Shown here in pieces: positions 1 to 8,256 of a DNA stretch of 64,000 bases. A program made the position numbers and the translations under genes. Source of the DNA: Ferrovibrio sp. MS7 (GTDB lineage Bacteria; Pseudomonadota; Alphaproteobacteria; Ferrovibrionales; Ferrovibrionaceae). The notes under the pieces were generated by a model that saw nothing but the letters and a program-made list of their open reading frames with translations, did not search any database and was not told the origin of the DNA. The stretch lies in contig NZ_JBBKBA010000001.1 of the NCBI RefSeq assembly GCF_038404985.1, forward strand, positions 2,446,001-2,510,000. Reading direction: 5' to 3'. Position 1 is the first letter of the stretch. Every line of letters starts with the position of its first letter.

Positions 1-2
1 TT

Positions 3-221
3 GGTGCCGTGATGGTGAAGCTGTTCGCCGACCGCCAGCTTATCGTCGGCCAGGATGTGATCGCCTATCTGCTGCCGCGCATCGAGCGCTCGTTCCATGC
101 AGCGCGCCATTGGGTGGCGCGGCTGGATGCGGCGGCCTTGGCCGAACAGCGTGCCATCACCATCGCGCTGGCACGCAAGCTGCTGGAAGCAGACAGCGCG
201 GCGCAACTCCCTGGACTTTAG
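3..221 (+). CDS. hda: DnaA-related regulator Hda, C-terminal end only
   Basis: The 5' end lies outside the window; the visible frame gives about 72 residues up to a TAG stop. The text KLFADRQLIVGQDVIAYLLP followed by RIERSF and a helical RLDAAALAEQRAITIALARK end matches the C-terminal lid part of the AAA+ domain in alphaproteobacterial Hda/HdaA proteins. Hda acts with the beta clamp to promote ATP hydrolysis by DnaA and so prevents re-initiation of replication. Placement fits: hda stands just before ppk–ppx–rnd–aspS in many alphaproteobacteria. The stop overlaps the stop of the convergent permease gene by 4 bases. The clamp-binding and nucleotide motifs are not visible, so the call rests on the C-terminus and context. 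Confidence 0.8.
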   Translation, partial: GAVMVKLFADRQLIVGQDVIAYLLPRIERSFHAARHWVARLDAAALAEQRAITIALARKLLEADSAAQLPGL

Positions 222-1135
222 CCGCGCCTCACCAGAAGCAGGCAGCCGCCGATGATCAGGCCGGCGCCGGCCCAGGTCGCGGGGCCGGGCAGGTGGTTGA
301 AGGCGAGCCAGCCGATCAGCGCGCCGAAGGCGACCGAACTGTAGCCGAACGGCGCCAGCCAGGCGGCATCGGCGAGGCGGTAGGCGCGCACATTGCACAT
401 TTGCCCCAGGATCGCCATCGGCCCGAGCAGGCAGAGCGCGCCGAGCGTGGTCCAGCTTGCATCGGTCCACAGAAACAGCATCGCCGGCAACAGCAGCAGC
501 ACGGCAAAGCCGTTCACATGCAGCAGCATGGAAAGCATGGTTTCATGCCGCGTCAGATACTTGATCAGAATGATCTCGCAGGCGGTGAGCAGGGCGCCGA
601 GGATGGCGGCCAGCGGCGCGATGCCGTGATCAAGCAGATTGGTGAGGTTGCCGTCAGGTGTATTGCCGCGCACGATGACGAAGGCGCCGGCAAGGCAGAT
701 AATGGCTGCCACGATCTGCGCCCGGCGCAACCGCTCGCCAAGCAGCAGCACCGCCAGCAGCATCACGAACAGGCCCTGCAGCAGCGCGAGTGCTGAAGCG
801 TCAGCCAGCGGCATATGGGTGGCGCCGTAGATCGAGCAGGCGCCGCCGAACACGCCGCAGCAGGCGCGCAGCAGATGCAGCCAGCGCCGCCCGGTGCCGA
901 GCGCGCGGGCCGGGGAGAGCCGCTGATAGGCGGCGATGCCCGACACGGTGGCGAAGCCGGAGAGATAGCGGATGAACACGATCTGCAACGCCGGCAGCAT
1001 GCCACCGGTGAGCTTGCCGGAAGCATAAAGCAGCGAGAAGGCGAGCGAGGCGGCCAGCACCCACAAAGCTGCTGAAAGATTCTGGGCTGCAGAAAGCTTG
1101 GGGGCAGTGGCGATTTTGCGGGCTTCGGGTTCCAT
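218..1135 (-). CDS. EamA/DMT-family membrane transporter
   Basis: A 305-residue integral membrane protein with about ten hydrophobic helices and two EamA-type halves, the usual build of drug/metabolite exporters. I chose the ATG at 1135 (MEPEARK), which puts the first helix about 25 residues in. A GTG at 1213 in the same frame would add 26 residues without membrane character. The second half contains the small-residue-rich helices and the closing LLLVRRG typical of the family. Some alphaproteobacterial relatives are annotated as S-adenosylmethionine uptake proteins, but nothing here fixes the substrate. It is a single gene inserted between hda and ppk, convergent with hda and divergent from the next hydrolase. 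Confidence 0.8.
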   Translation of the reverse strand: MEPEARKIATAPKLSAAQNLSAALWVLAASLAFSLLYASGKLTGGMLPALQIVFIRYLSGFATVSGIAAYQRLSPARALGTGRRWLHLLRACCGVFGGACSIYGATHMPLADASALALLQGLFVMLLAVLLLGERLRRAQIVAAIICLAGAFVIVRGNTPDGNLTNLLDHGIAPLAAILGALLTACEIILIKYLTRHETMLSMLLHVNGFAVLLLLPAMLFLWTDASWTTLGALCLLGPMAILGQMCNVRAYRLADAAWLAPFGYSSVAFGALIGWLAFNHLPGPATWAGAGLIIGGCLLLVRRG

Positions 1136-1289
1136 CGGCGCCGCGCAGTATAGGCGGCAGCCGGAATCCGGCAACACTGTGGCGGCCACTATTTGGGCGG
1201 GTGAAACTGCCACAATATGGCTTCATTCGCGCCCAGCCCGCGCCTGAATCCAGCGGCGATATCGGATCACCCGCAACCGACTAAACGGG

Positions 1290-2204
1290 ATGATCGTGAT
1301 GTTCGCGCTGCGCTTTCACGGCCGATTCCTGGTTATTTGCTGCGCCATGCTCTGCACGGTTTCAGCCCGGGCTTCGGCGCAGGAAACCATCCGTATGCCG
1401 GTGGAGATCGATGGCGAGCATGTCAGCCTCTCGACGCAGATATACCGCCCCGTCGGCAAAGGGCCGTTTCCGACCTTGATCTTCCATCATGGCTCGACCT
1501 ACCGGGGCACCAAGCCGCAGCAATTCGCCATGGTGTTCGATCCCAAGCCGATGGCGGAATGGTTCGTGGCGCACGGCTGGGCCGTGGTGCTGCCATCGCG
1601 TCGCGGCCGTGGCGGTTCGGATGGGGTTTATGATGAAGGCTTCGCCGAGGACCGCGACTTCGGCTATAGCTGCTCGCCCGCGCGATCCATCCCCGGTGCC
1701 GACCGCGCGCTGCGCGATATCGATGCCGCCACCGACCTGATCCTGAAGATGACCTTCGTCGATGCTGCGCAGGTGGTGGTGGGTGGCCATTCGCGCGGCG
1801 GCATCCTCAGCATCGCCCATGCCGGACGCAACCCCGATATGTATCGCGGCGTACTGAACTTCGTCGGCGGCTGGGTCGGCGAGGATTGCAACCACGTGAT
1901 CTACAAATCCGCGCCCTATATCGACCGCCTGCTGATGGGGCGTGGCACCACCACGGCATTACCGATGCTGTGGCTCTATGCCGAGAATGATTCCTATTGT
2001 TCGGAAGATTATTACCGCCGCAACTTCGAGGTCTTCATCAATGCCGGCGGCCATGCCGAATATCGGCAATACACCCTGCCGAAGCGGGTGGATGGTCATG
2101 CCCTGGTGTTCTTTCCCAAGGTCTGGGGTGGCGCGGTGGAGCAGTATCTGGCGGCGCGCGGCCTGCCGGTGCAGGCGGGCGAAACCAGAATGGCCGCAAA
2201 CTAG
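1290..2204 (+). CDS. Exported alpha/beta hydrolase (dienelactone hydrolase/S9-like)
   Basis: A 304-residue protein with an N-terminal signal peptide: a hydrophobic stretch around residues 11–25, then ARASAQE, which looks like a signal peptidase I site. The alpha/beta-hydrolase signs are an oxyanion HHGSTYRG near residue 65, the nucleophile elbow GHSRGG near residue 167, an acid in LYAENDS near residue 230, and a late His in DGHALVF near residue 270. This suggests a periplasmic esterase or peptidase-like enzyme with unknown substrate. ATG at 1290 is used; an in-frame ATG three codons later is equally possible. It faces DUF4169 with only 3 bases between the stops. Confidence 0.75.
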   Translation: MIVMFALRFHGRFLVICCAMLCTVSARASAQETIRMPVEIDGEHVSLSTQIYRPVGKGPFPTLIFHHGSTYRGTKPQQFAMVFDPKPMAEWFVAHGWAVVLPSRRGRGGSDGVYDEGFAEDRDFGYSCSPARSIPGADRALRDIDAATDLILKMTFVDAAQVVVGGHSRGGILSIAHAGRNPDMYRGVLNFVGGWVGEDCNHVIYKSAPYIDRLLMGRGTTTALPMLWLYAENDSYCSEDYYRRNFEVFINAGGHAEYRQYTLPKRVDGHALVFFPKVWGGAVEQYLAARGLPVQAGETRMAAN

Positions 2205-2207
2205 GCG

Positions 2208-2384
2208 CTAGTCTTCCAGCTTGCTGCCGTCGATCTCGCGGCGGATGCGCTCGGCCTCCTTGGCGGCCTTTTCGCGCTCGGCCTTGCTCATGCCATGCCG
2301 GGCGCGGTTGGCCGCCGCCTGGGTGGCCTTTGCATCGCGTGCCTTGGCCTTGCGCGCCTTGTTCAGGTTGACGATGTTGCCCAT
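2208..2384 (-). CDS. DUF4169 family small basic protein
   Basis: A 58-residue, strongly charged protein beginning MGNIVNLNKARKAKARDAK and continuing as one long basic/acidic helix ending in GSKLED. The NIVNLNKARK opening is the signature of DUF4169, a family known mainly from alphaproteobacteria and without an assigned function. I start at the ATG at 2384 because family members begin at this motif; the frame is open further upstream but runs into sixA. It lies 4 bases after the sixA stop on the same strand, so the two are probably one transcript. A nucleic-acid or ribosome-associated role could be guessed from the charge, but there is no direct sign of it. Confidence 0.75.
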   Translation of the reverse strand: MGNIVNLNKARKAKARDAKATQAAANRARHGMSKAEREKAAKEAERIRREIDGSKLED

Positions 2385-2388
2385 GGCG

Positions 2389-2913
2389 TCACTCTGCTTC
2401 ATCCAGCATGGTGGGTGTAACGAAGCTTGCCAGAAAACCCGATTTGGGCGCCACATCCGCCCAGCGCTTGATCGCGAAGCTGATCTCGGCCAGGCCGCCG
2501 GTGGGGTATTTGGTTTTCAGCCGCTCCAGGGCATCGCCGGCCCCGGCGCTGCACAGCCGCGCCGCCAGGTCTTCCAGGCCGGGATTATGGCCGATCAGCA
2601 TCAATTCGCGGCAAGTGGTCGGCGCCGCCCGCAGGGTTGCCAGCAGGTTTGTCGCCTCGGCCAGATAGAGGCTGTGGTCGAAGCGGGTTTCGATATCCGG
2701 CCCCAGCCGCTTGGTCAGGCGTTCCCAGGTCTGCCTCGTGCGCTGGGCCGGCGAGCAGAGCACCAGGTCGGGCCGCACCGCGCGTTCGGCCAGGTGGCGG
2801 GCGAGGCGGCGGCAGGCCTTCTTGCCGCGCGGCGCCAGGGGGCGGGCGAAATCATCCAGCCCGGGATCGTCCCAGGCGGATTTAGCGTGCCGCAGCAGCC
2901 ACAGGCGCAACAT
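2389..2913 (-). CDS. sixA: SixA-type phosphohistidine phosphatase
   Basis: A 174-residue histidine phosphatase superfamily protein. The catalytic RHG-type motif reads WLLRHAKSAW at residues 5–14, and the second conserved His is in LMIGHNPGLEDLA near residue 120. The length suits the short SixA group, which removes phosphate from phosphohistidine in phosphorelay or phosphotransferase proteins. The start at 2913 is set by an AAGGAG ribosome site 7 bases upstream; an upstream in-frame ATG at 3069 would run back across the ppk promoter. It is divergent from ppk and leads the DUF4169 gene. The phosphohistidine substrate is family inference. Confidence 0.8.
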   Translation of the reverse strand: MLRLWLLRHAKSAWDDPGLDDFARPLAPRGKKACRRLARHLAERAVRPDLVLCSPAQRTRQTWERLTKRLGPDIETRFDHSLYLAEATNLLATLRAAPTTCRELMLIGHNPGLEDLAARLCSAGAGDALERLKTKYPTGGLAEISFAIKRWADVAPKSGFLASFVTPTMLDEAE

Positions 2914-2980
2914 GGGAATCTCCTTGGAATTACACGAAAAATACTGAAAATTCGTCTGGTTTCGGGCAGGAGTCGCGGCT

Positions 2981-3009
2981 TTGACATATTCCGCCGTTAC
3001 ACCTATACC
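2981..3009 (+). promoter_or_regulatory. Sigma-70-type promoter of ppk
   Basis: TTGACA at 2981–2986, a 17-base spacer and TATACC at 3004–3009 match the housekeeping consensus closely. Transcription would start near 3016, leaving a leader of about 50 bases before the ppk ATG at 3068. This also argues against starting ppk translation at the in-frame TTG at 2981. Confidence 0.65.
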
Positions 3010-3067
3010 CGAACCGGGCCCTGGCATACCGCCACCGGGCCGGTCGGACAAGGCAGGATACTCCGAC

Positions 3068-5266
3068 ATGCCGTTGAGCAGCCCAAGCGCGCTTGAAAAA
3101 TTTGCCCCCGGCGGCCAGCCGCCCGCCGAGCCCTTCGTGCCGCCGCCGGCGGTGGCGGCGGTGCCGGTGCGCGAGCGCTACATCAACCGCGAACTCTCCT
3201 GGCTGGCCTTCAATCTGCGCGTCATGGAAGAGGCCAACAACAAGCGCTACCCGCTGCTGGAACGGCTGCGCTTCCTCTCCATCTCGGCCAACAACCTGGA
3301 TGAATTCTTCATGGTGCGCGTTGCCGGCCTTTACGGCCAGGTGCGGGCGGGTGTTGAGGAAATCAGCCAGGACGGCCTTACCCCGGCGCAGCAATTGGTG
3401 CTGATCAACGAAGCCGCTGCCGATCTGATGGCGAAGCAGCAGGCCTGCTGGCGCAAGCTCTGCGTTGAACTGGAGCATGCGGGCATCGCGGTGCTGGAAC
3501 CGGAGAGGCTCACCGACGACGACCGCAAATGGCTGGAGGATTATTTCCTCGCCCATATCTTTCCCGTGCTGACGCCGCTGGCAATCGATCCCGCGCACCC
3601 GTTCCCGTTCATACCCAATCTCGGTTTCGCGATGGTTATGCAAATGCGACGGATTCGTGACGGTCGCAGCCTGAATGCCTTGCTGCCGCTGCCGGGCCAA
3701 GTTGACCGTTTCATCCGTCTGCCGGGCGAGAAGATCCGCTTCCTGTCGCTGGAGAATCTTGTCGGCCTGTTCATGCATAAGCTCTTTCCGGGCTATGAGA
3801 GCATCGGTCGCGGCCTGTTCCGCATCACGCGCGACAGCGATATCGAAATCGAGGAAGAGGCCGAGGATCTGGTGCGTCTGTTCGAGACGGCGCTGAAGCG
3901 CCGCCGGCGCGGCAACGTGATCCGCCTCAAGATCAACGCCGACATGCCGGAGGATCTGCGCCGCTTCGTCTGCGAGGAACTGGAAGTCAGCCCGCAGGCG
4001 GTGGTGCCGGTGGATGGCCTGCTCGGCCTCGCCGATACCAAGCGGCTGATCGTCGACGATATTCCCGAGCTCAAGTTCCCGACCTTCAGCGCCCGTTTCC
4101 CGGAGCGTATCCGCGATTTCGGCGGCGACTGCTTCGCCGCCATCCGGCACAAGGACCTGGTGGTGCATCACCCCTACGAGAGCTTCGACGTGGTGGTGCA
4201 GTTCCTGCGCCAGGCGGCGGCGGATCCGCAGGTGGTGGCGATCAAGCAGACGCTGTATCGCACCTCGGATGACAGCCCGATCGTCAAGGCGCTGATCGAG
4301 GCGGCGGAAGCCGGCAAGTCGGTGACGGCGCTGGTGGAGTTGAAGGCGCGCTTCGACGAGGCGGCGAATATCAAATGGGCGCGCGACCTGGAGCGTGCCG
4401 GCGTGCAGGTGGTGTTCGGCTTCATCGAGTTGAAGACCCATGCCAAGATTTCGCTGGTGGTGCGCCGCGAAGGCGGCTCGCTCAACACCTATGTGCATTT
4501 CGGCACCGGCAACTACCATCCGATCACCGCGAAGGTCTACACCGACCTAAGCTTCTTCACCGACGATCCCGATCTCGGCCACGATGCCACCTATATTTTC
4601 AACTTCCTCACCGGCTATGCCGCGCCGGAGCAGTTGAAGCAGATCGCGATCTCGCCATTCTCGCTCAGGCCGCGCCTGCTTGATCTGATCCATGCCGAAA
4701 TCGAGCACGCCAAGGCGGGCAAGCCGGCGGCGATCTGGGCGAAGATGAACAGCCTGGTCGATCCGGCGGCGATTGATGCGCTCTATGCCGCCAGCCAGGC
4801 CGGGGTGCAGATCGACCTAGTGGTGCGCGGCATCTGCTGCCTGCGGCCGGGCGTGAAGGGCCTGTCCGAGAATATCCGCGTGCGCAGCCTGATCGGCCGC
4901 TTCCTCGAGCATTCGCGCATCATCTGTTTCGGCAACGGCCATGGCCTGCCGTCGCCAGATGCCAAGGTGTTCATCACCTCGGCGGACTGGATGCCGCGCA
5001 ATTTCGACCGCCGCGTCGAAGTGCTGGTGCCGGTGGGCAATCCCACCGTGCGCGAGCAGGTGCTGGACCAGATCATGGTGGCGAGCCTGAAAGACGAGGC
5101 GCAGAGCTGGGCGCTCGGTGCCGACGACAAGTATTCGCGCGTCTCGACGAAACTTGACGCCTTCAGCGCCCATACCTACTTCATGACCAACCCCAGTCTT
5201 TCGGGCCGTGGCAAAGCGCTGAAGTCGCCGGCCGCGATCCGGCGCCTCCAGCTTAAATCCGGATAG
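3068..5266 (+). CDS. ppk1: Polyphosphate kinase 1
   Basis: A 732-residue protein that polymerises the gamma phosphate of ATP into polyphosphate. The N domain opens with [19 protein letters not shown], the classic PPK1 signature. The two histidines of the phospholipase-D-like catalytic halves are visible: THAKISLV with His458, the likely phospho-histidine, and LEHSRI with His615. FGTGNYHP and [16 protein letters not shown] are also family hallmarks. The ATG at 3068 lies downstream of a strong promoter; the roughly 40-residue proline-rich lead is lineage-specific. ppx follows after a single base, so synthesis and breakdown of polyphosphate share a transcript. Length and all motifs look normal. 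Confidence 0.96.
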   Translation: MPLSSPSALEKFAPGGQPPAEPFVPPPAVAAVPVRERYINRELSWLAFNLRVMEEANNKRYPLLERLRFLSISANNLDEFFMVRVAGLYGQVRAGVEEISQDGLTPAQQLVLINEAAADLMAKQQACWRKLCVELEHAGIAVLEPERLTDDDRKWLEDYFLAHIFPVLTPLAIDPAHPFPFIPNLGFAMVMQMRRIRDGRSLNALLPLPGQVDRFIRLPGEKIRFLSLENLVGLFMHKLFPGYESIGRGLFRITRDSDIEIEEEAEDLVRLFETALKRRRRGNVIRLKINADMPEDLRRFVCEELEVSPQAVVPVDGLLGLADTKRLIVDDIPELKFPTFSARFPERIRDFGGDCFAAIRHKDLVVHHPYESFDVVVQFLRQAAADPQVVAIKQTLYRTSDDSPIVKALIEAAEAGKSVTALVELKARFDEAANIKWARDLERAGVQVVFGFIELKTHAKISLVVRREGGSLNTYVHFGTGNYHPITAKVYTDLSFFTDDPDLGHDATYIFNFLTGYAAPEQLKQIAISPFSLRPRLLDLIHAEIEHAKAGKPAAIWAKMNSLVDPAAIDALYAASQAGVQIDLVVRGICCLRPGVKGLSENIRVRSLIGRFLEHSRIICFGNGHGLPSPDAKVFITSADWMPRNFDRRVEVLVPVGNPTVREQVLDQIMVASLKDEAQSWALGADDKYSRVSTKLDAFSAHTYFMTNPSLSGRGKALKSPAAIRRLQLKSG

Positions 5267-5267
5267 T

Positions 5268-6788
5268 ATGACCGCCATTCATTTCGCGCCGTCGCCCATT
5301 GCCGCCCGCAAGAATGCGGCAGAGTTGCTGCCGCTGGGTGTCATCGACATCGGCTCGAATTCCGTGCGTCTCGTGGTGTTCGACGAGCCCTTGCGCCTGC
5401 CTACGCCGCGCTTCAACGAGAAAGTGCTGTGCGGTCTTGGCCGTGGCCTGGGCGAAACCGGCAAGCTGCATGAGGACGGTGTCACTCTGGCGCTGGCGAC
5501 GATCCGCCGTTTCGTTGCGCTGGCGCGTCACATGCAGGTGAAGCAGTTGCAGGTGGTGGCCACCGCCGCCGCCCGCGATGCCGCCAATGGCCCGGATTTC
5601 ATCAGCCGCATCGAGCGTGAGACTGGCGTGAAGGTGCGGCTCCTGTCCGGCACCGAGGAGGCGCAGTATTCGGCGCTCGGCGTGCTTTCCGGCATTCCCG
5701 ATGCGGAAGGCGTGATGGGTGATCTCGGCGGTGGCAGCCTGGAACTAGTGGCGGTCGAGAAGCGCCGTATCGGCGACAGCGTCACCCTGCCGTTGGGGCC
5801 TTTGCGCCTCGCCAGCACCGGCAATTACAACCAGACCAAAGCCTTCATCGACGCCCGCTATGGCGAAGTGAACTGGCTAAAACGCTGGCAAGGCAAGCCG
5901 CTCTATGCCGTCGGCGGCTCCTGGCGTGCCATCGCGCGCGTGCATATGGCGCAGACCCAGAGTCCGCTGCATATCATCCACGAATACAATATGGGCCGCG
6001 ACGAAGCGCTGGAATTCACCCGCCTGCTCGGTCGCCAGGGCAAGGAATCGGTCAGCCGCATGGAAGGCGTGCCGCGTCGCCGCCAGGATTCATTGCCACT
6101 CGCCGCCTTGGTGATGCGCCGGCTGCTGAAAGTGTTGCAGCCGAGCGAGGTGGTGTTCTCAGCGCATGGCCTGCGCGAGGGCCTGGCCTATGCCATGCTG
6201 GATGATGCGACGCGCGCGCTCGATCCGCTGCTCAGCTATTGCGCCCATATGGCGGCGCGCGAAGGCCGCTATGCCGAGCATGGCGCCGAACTCGACCGCT
6301 TCATCGCGCCGCTCTTCGAGAAGGAAAGCATCGCCGAGAAGCGCCTGCGCCTGGCGGCGGCGATGCTGGCCGATATCGCCTGGCGGGTGCATCCGGATTA
6401 TCGCGGCGAGCAGGCGCTGGGCCTGATCCTGCATGCGCCATTCGGGGGCATCAGCCAGCATGAACGCGCGCTGCTTGGCCTCGCGGTATTCGCGCGCTAT
6501 GCCGGCACGGTCAGCGATCCGGTGGCCTCGCCGGCCTGGCGCATGCTAGAAACCCGGCAGGCGGATTACGCACTCGCCATCGGCCTCGGCCTGCGGCTTG
6601 GGCAGACGCTATCCGGCGGCGTGCCGGGCCTGCTGCGCGATTGCCGCCTGCGCTTCCTCAATGGCAACCTGGTGCTGGAATTGTCGCAGCAACTCGCCGT
6701 GCTGGATGGCGAACAGGTGCAGCGCCGCGTCGAGGCGCTGGGCAAGGCGCTCAACCGCGGCTGGGATATCCGCATCGCCAAGGGGTGA
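5268..6788 (+). CDS. ppx: Exopolyphosphatase / pppGpp phosphatase (Ppx/GppA family)
   Basis: A 506-residue ASKHA-fold phosphatase. The phosphate-1 loop is VIDIGSNSVRLVV near residue 25; LSGTEEAQYSALG and GDLGGGSLELV near residues 128 and 148 form the second nucleotide/phosphate region. The longer C-terminal half carries the HD-like helical domain found in Ppx. Ppx removes terminal phosphates from polyphosphate and some members hydrolyse pppGpp; sequence alone does not decide between these. One base separates it from ppk, which favours the polyphosphate role. It ends just before a double-hairpin repeat and a bidirectional terminator. Confidence 0.92.
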   Translation: MTAIHFAPSPIAARKNAAELLPLGVIDIGSNSVRLVVFDEPLRLPTPRFNEKVLCGLGRGLGETGKLHEDGVTLALATIRRFVALARHMQVKQLQVVATAAARDAANGPDFISRIERETGVKVRLLSGTEEAQYSALGVLSGIPDAEGVMGDLGGGSLELVAVEKRRIGDSVTLPLGPLRLASTGNYNQTKAFIDARYGEVNWLKRWQGKPLYAVGGSWRAIARVHMAQTQSPLHIIHEYNMGRDEALEFTRLLGRQGKESVSRMEGVPRRRQDSLPLAALVMRRLLKVLQPSEVVFSAHGLREGLAYAMLDDATRALDPLLSYCAHMAAREGRYAEHGAELDRFIAPLFEKESIAEKRLRLAAAMLADIAWRVHPDYRGEQALGLILHAPFGGISQHERALLGLAVFARYAGTVSDPVASPAWRMLETRQADYALAIGLGLRLGQTLSGGVPGLLRDCRLRFLNGNLVLELSQQLAVLDGEQVQRRVEALGKALNRGWDIRIAKG

Positions 6789-6807
6789 GGCATTGCATCC
6801 CTTTTTT

Positions 6808-6878
6808 GTCATTCTCGCGCACGCGAGAATCCCATTTTTTTTGTGATGAAATGGGACTCTGGCTTGCGCCAGGGTGAC
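6808..6878. repeat. Intergenic double-hairpin repeat, subfamily I
   Basis: A 71-bp element bounded by GTCA and TGAC. It holds two hairpins: the perfect palindrome ATTCTCGCGCACGCGAGAAT at 6811–6830 and ACTCTGGC/GCCAGGGT arms at 6856–6875, with CCCAT facing ATGGG between them. The architecture is the same as the elements near 10.05, 20.73 and 24.86 kb, but the arm sequence differs, so I treat it as a second subfamily. Confidence 0.65.
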
Positions 6879-6915
6879 AAGAATGGCGCGGGAGTAACGA
6901 CTTCAAAAACAATGG

Positions 6916-6945
6916 CGTCATGGCCCGCCTGCGCGGGCCATGACG
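6916..6945. terminator. Bidirectional terminator between ppx and rnd
   Basis: Two perfect 13-base arms, CGTCATGGCCCGC and its complement, with a 4-base loop. On the plus strand a T-rich tail ending in six Ts follows; on the minus strand, 6 bases after the rnd stop, the hairpin is followed by a short T run. It therefore probably ends both converging transcripts. The CGTCATG edge also resembles one half of the REP-like elements. Confidence 0.7.
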
Positions 6946-6951
6946 GTTTCA

Positions 6952-8118
6952 TTATTTTTTAAGTTCTACCAGCTTGATGCGGTTGCCGTTCACGGCCAGC
7001 GCCAATTCGCCGCGCTTGAGGCGCAGGGCGTCGTTGCCGAACAGCTCGCGGCGCCAGCCCTGCATGGCGGGCACCTGGGCCTCGTCATCGGCGGCGATCT
7101 TGTCGAGATCGGAAGAGGCGGCGACCAGCTTCTGCGCCACGTCATGCTCGTCGCATTTCTGCTTCAGCAGCACTTTCAGCAATTCGACAATCGGGCCGAT
7201 GCCGCGCGGCAATTCCGCCTCGCGCTCGATCTGCGGCCAAGTCTCGCGCGGTGCTTCCAGCCGTGCGGTGATCGCGGCCAGCAGGCCCTGGCCCATCTTG
7301 CCCTCGGCGAAGCCCTTGGAGAGGCCCCGGATATGGCCGAGGTCTTCCGCGCTCTTGGGCGGGTGGCCGGCGATTTCCATGGCGGCTTCGTCGCGCAGGA
7401 TGCGCTGGCGCGGAATGTCGCGCTGGCGGGCTTCCTGTTCGCGCCAGGCGGCCACCGCCTGCAGCACGGCGAGGTATTCCGGCCGGGTGACGCGGGGCTT
7501 GAGCCGGCGCCAGGCATCCATCGGCGCCAGATCGTAGGTCGCGGGATCGGTCAGGGTCGCCATCTCGGCATCGAGCCAGGCGGCGCGGCCACTCTTTTGC
7601 AGCTTGGCGGAAAGCTTCTCGTAGCATTTCCGTAAATGCGTCACGTCCGAGAGGGCGTAGAGAATCTGCTTGGGCGTCAGCGGCCGGCGGGCCCAGTCGG
7701 TGAAACGCGAGCTTTTGTCGATCTGGGCATTGGCCAGCTTGCCGGCCAGGGTCTCGTAGGACACCTGGTCGCCGAAGCCGCAGACCATCGCCGCCACCTG
7801 GGTATCGAACAGGGGCGCGGGCACTTCGCCCATCTGGCGGACGAAGATTTCCAGGTCCTGACGCGCCGCATGGAACACTTTCAGAACATTCTTGTTCCGC
7901 AGCAGGTCGAAGAGCGGCGCCATATCGAGGCCGTCGGCCAGCGGGTCGATCACCCGGGCTTCCTCCGGGCCGGCCACCTGGATCAGGCAGACCTTGGGCC
8001 AGAAGGTGGTTTCCCGCATGAATTCAGTATCGACAGTGACAAACTCGGCCGTGCTCAGCGAACCGCAGAATTCGGCCAGGGCGTCGGTGGTGGTAATCGG
8101 AGTCGGATCAGCGTTCAT
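6952..8118 (-). CDS. rnd: Ribonuclease D
   Basis: A 388-residue 3'-to-5' exoribonuclease of the DEDD family, which trims tRNA precursors and other structured RNAs. The acidic exonuclease motifs are present: [10 protein letters not shown] near residue 33 (Exo I), [11 protein letters not shown] near residue 82 (Exo II), and [16 protein letters not shown] near residue 155 (Exo III). The C-terminal half has the helical HRDC-type region. The length equals other alphaproteobacterial RNase D proteins. It is divergent from aspS with a 138-base gap that should hold both promoters. The same order, ppx–rnd–aspS, recurs in the class. Confidence 0.94.
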   Translation of the reverse strand: MNADPTPITTTDALAEFCGSLSTAEFVTVDTEFMRETTFWPKVCLIQVAGPEEARVIDPLADGLDMAPLFDLLRNKNVLKVFHAARQDLEIFVRQMGEVPAPLFDTQVAAMVCGFGDQVSYETLAGKLANAQIDKSSRFTDWARRPLTPKQILYALSDVTHLRKCYEKLSAKLQKSGRAAWLDAEMATLTDPATYDLAPMDAWRRLKPRVTRPEYLAVLQAVAAWREQEARQRDIPRQRILRDEAAMEIAGHPPKSAEDLGHIRGLSKGFAEGKMGQGLLAAITARLEAPRETWPQIEREAELPRGIGPIVELLKVLLKQKCDEHDVAQKLVAASSDLDKIAADDEAQVPAMQGWRRELFGNDALRLKRGELALAVNGNRIKLVELKK

Positions 8119-8256
8119 ATCCTGGCCCTCATAACACGCTTAGAGCGTCAACCCAATACAATCAGCAGGGAAAATCCGGCCTCAGATGGCTTGACTTTCC
8201 CCCCCGTTTCGCGACTGTTCCGCTTCGTTTTCACGGCTTTTATTCAGGATTCCCCC

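Noticed and set aside
2981-3067. Earlier start for ppk at an in-frame TTG
   Set aside because: The TTG is the first half of a strong TTGACA -35 box with a matching -10, so it would not be transcribed.
2930-4519. Minus-strand open frame of 529 codons opposite ppk
   Set aside because: Composition typical of an antisense frame (His, Gln and Arg rich), no domain, and it crosses the ppk promoter.
7636-8256. Upstream extension of the aspS frame by about 200 codons
   Set aside because: This part lies opposite rnd and has no synthetase similarity; AspRS begins normally at 8257.
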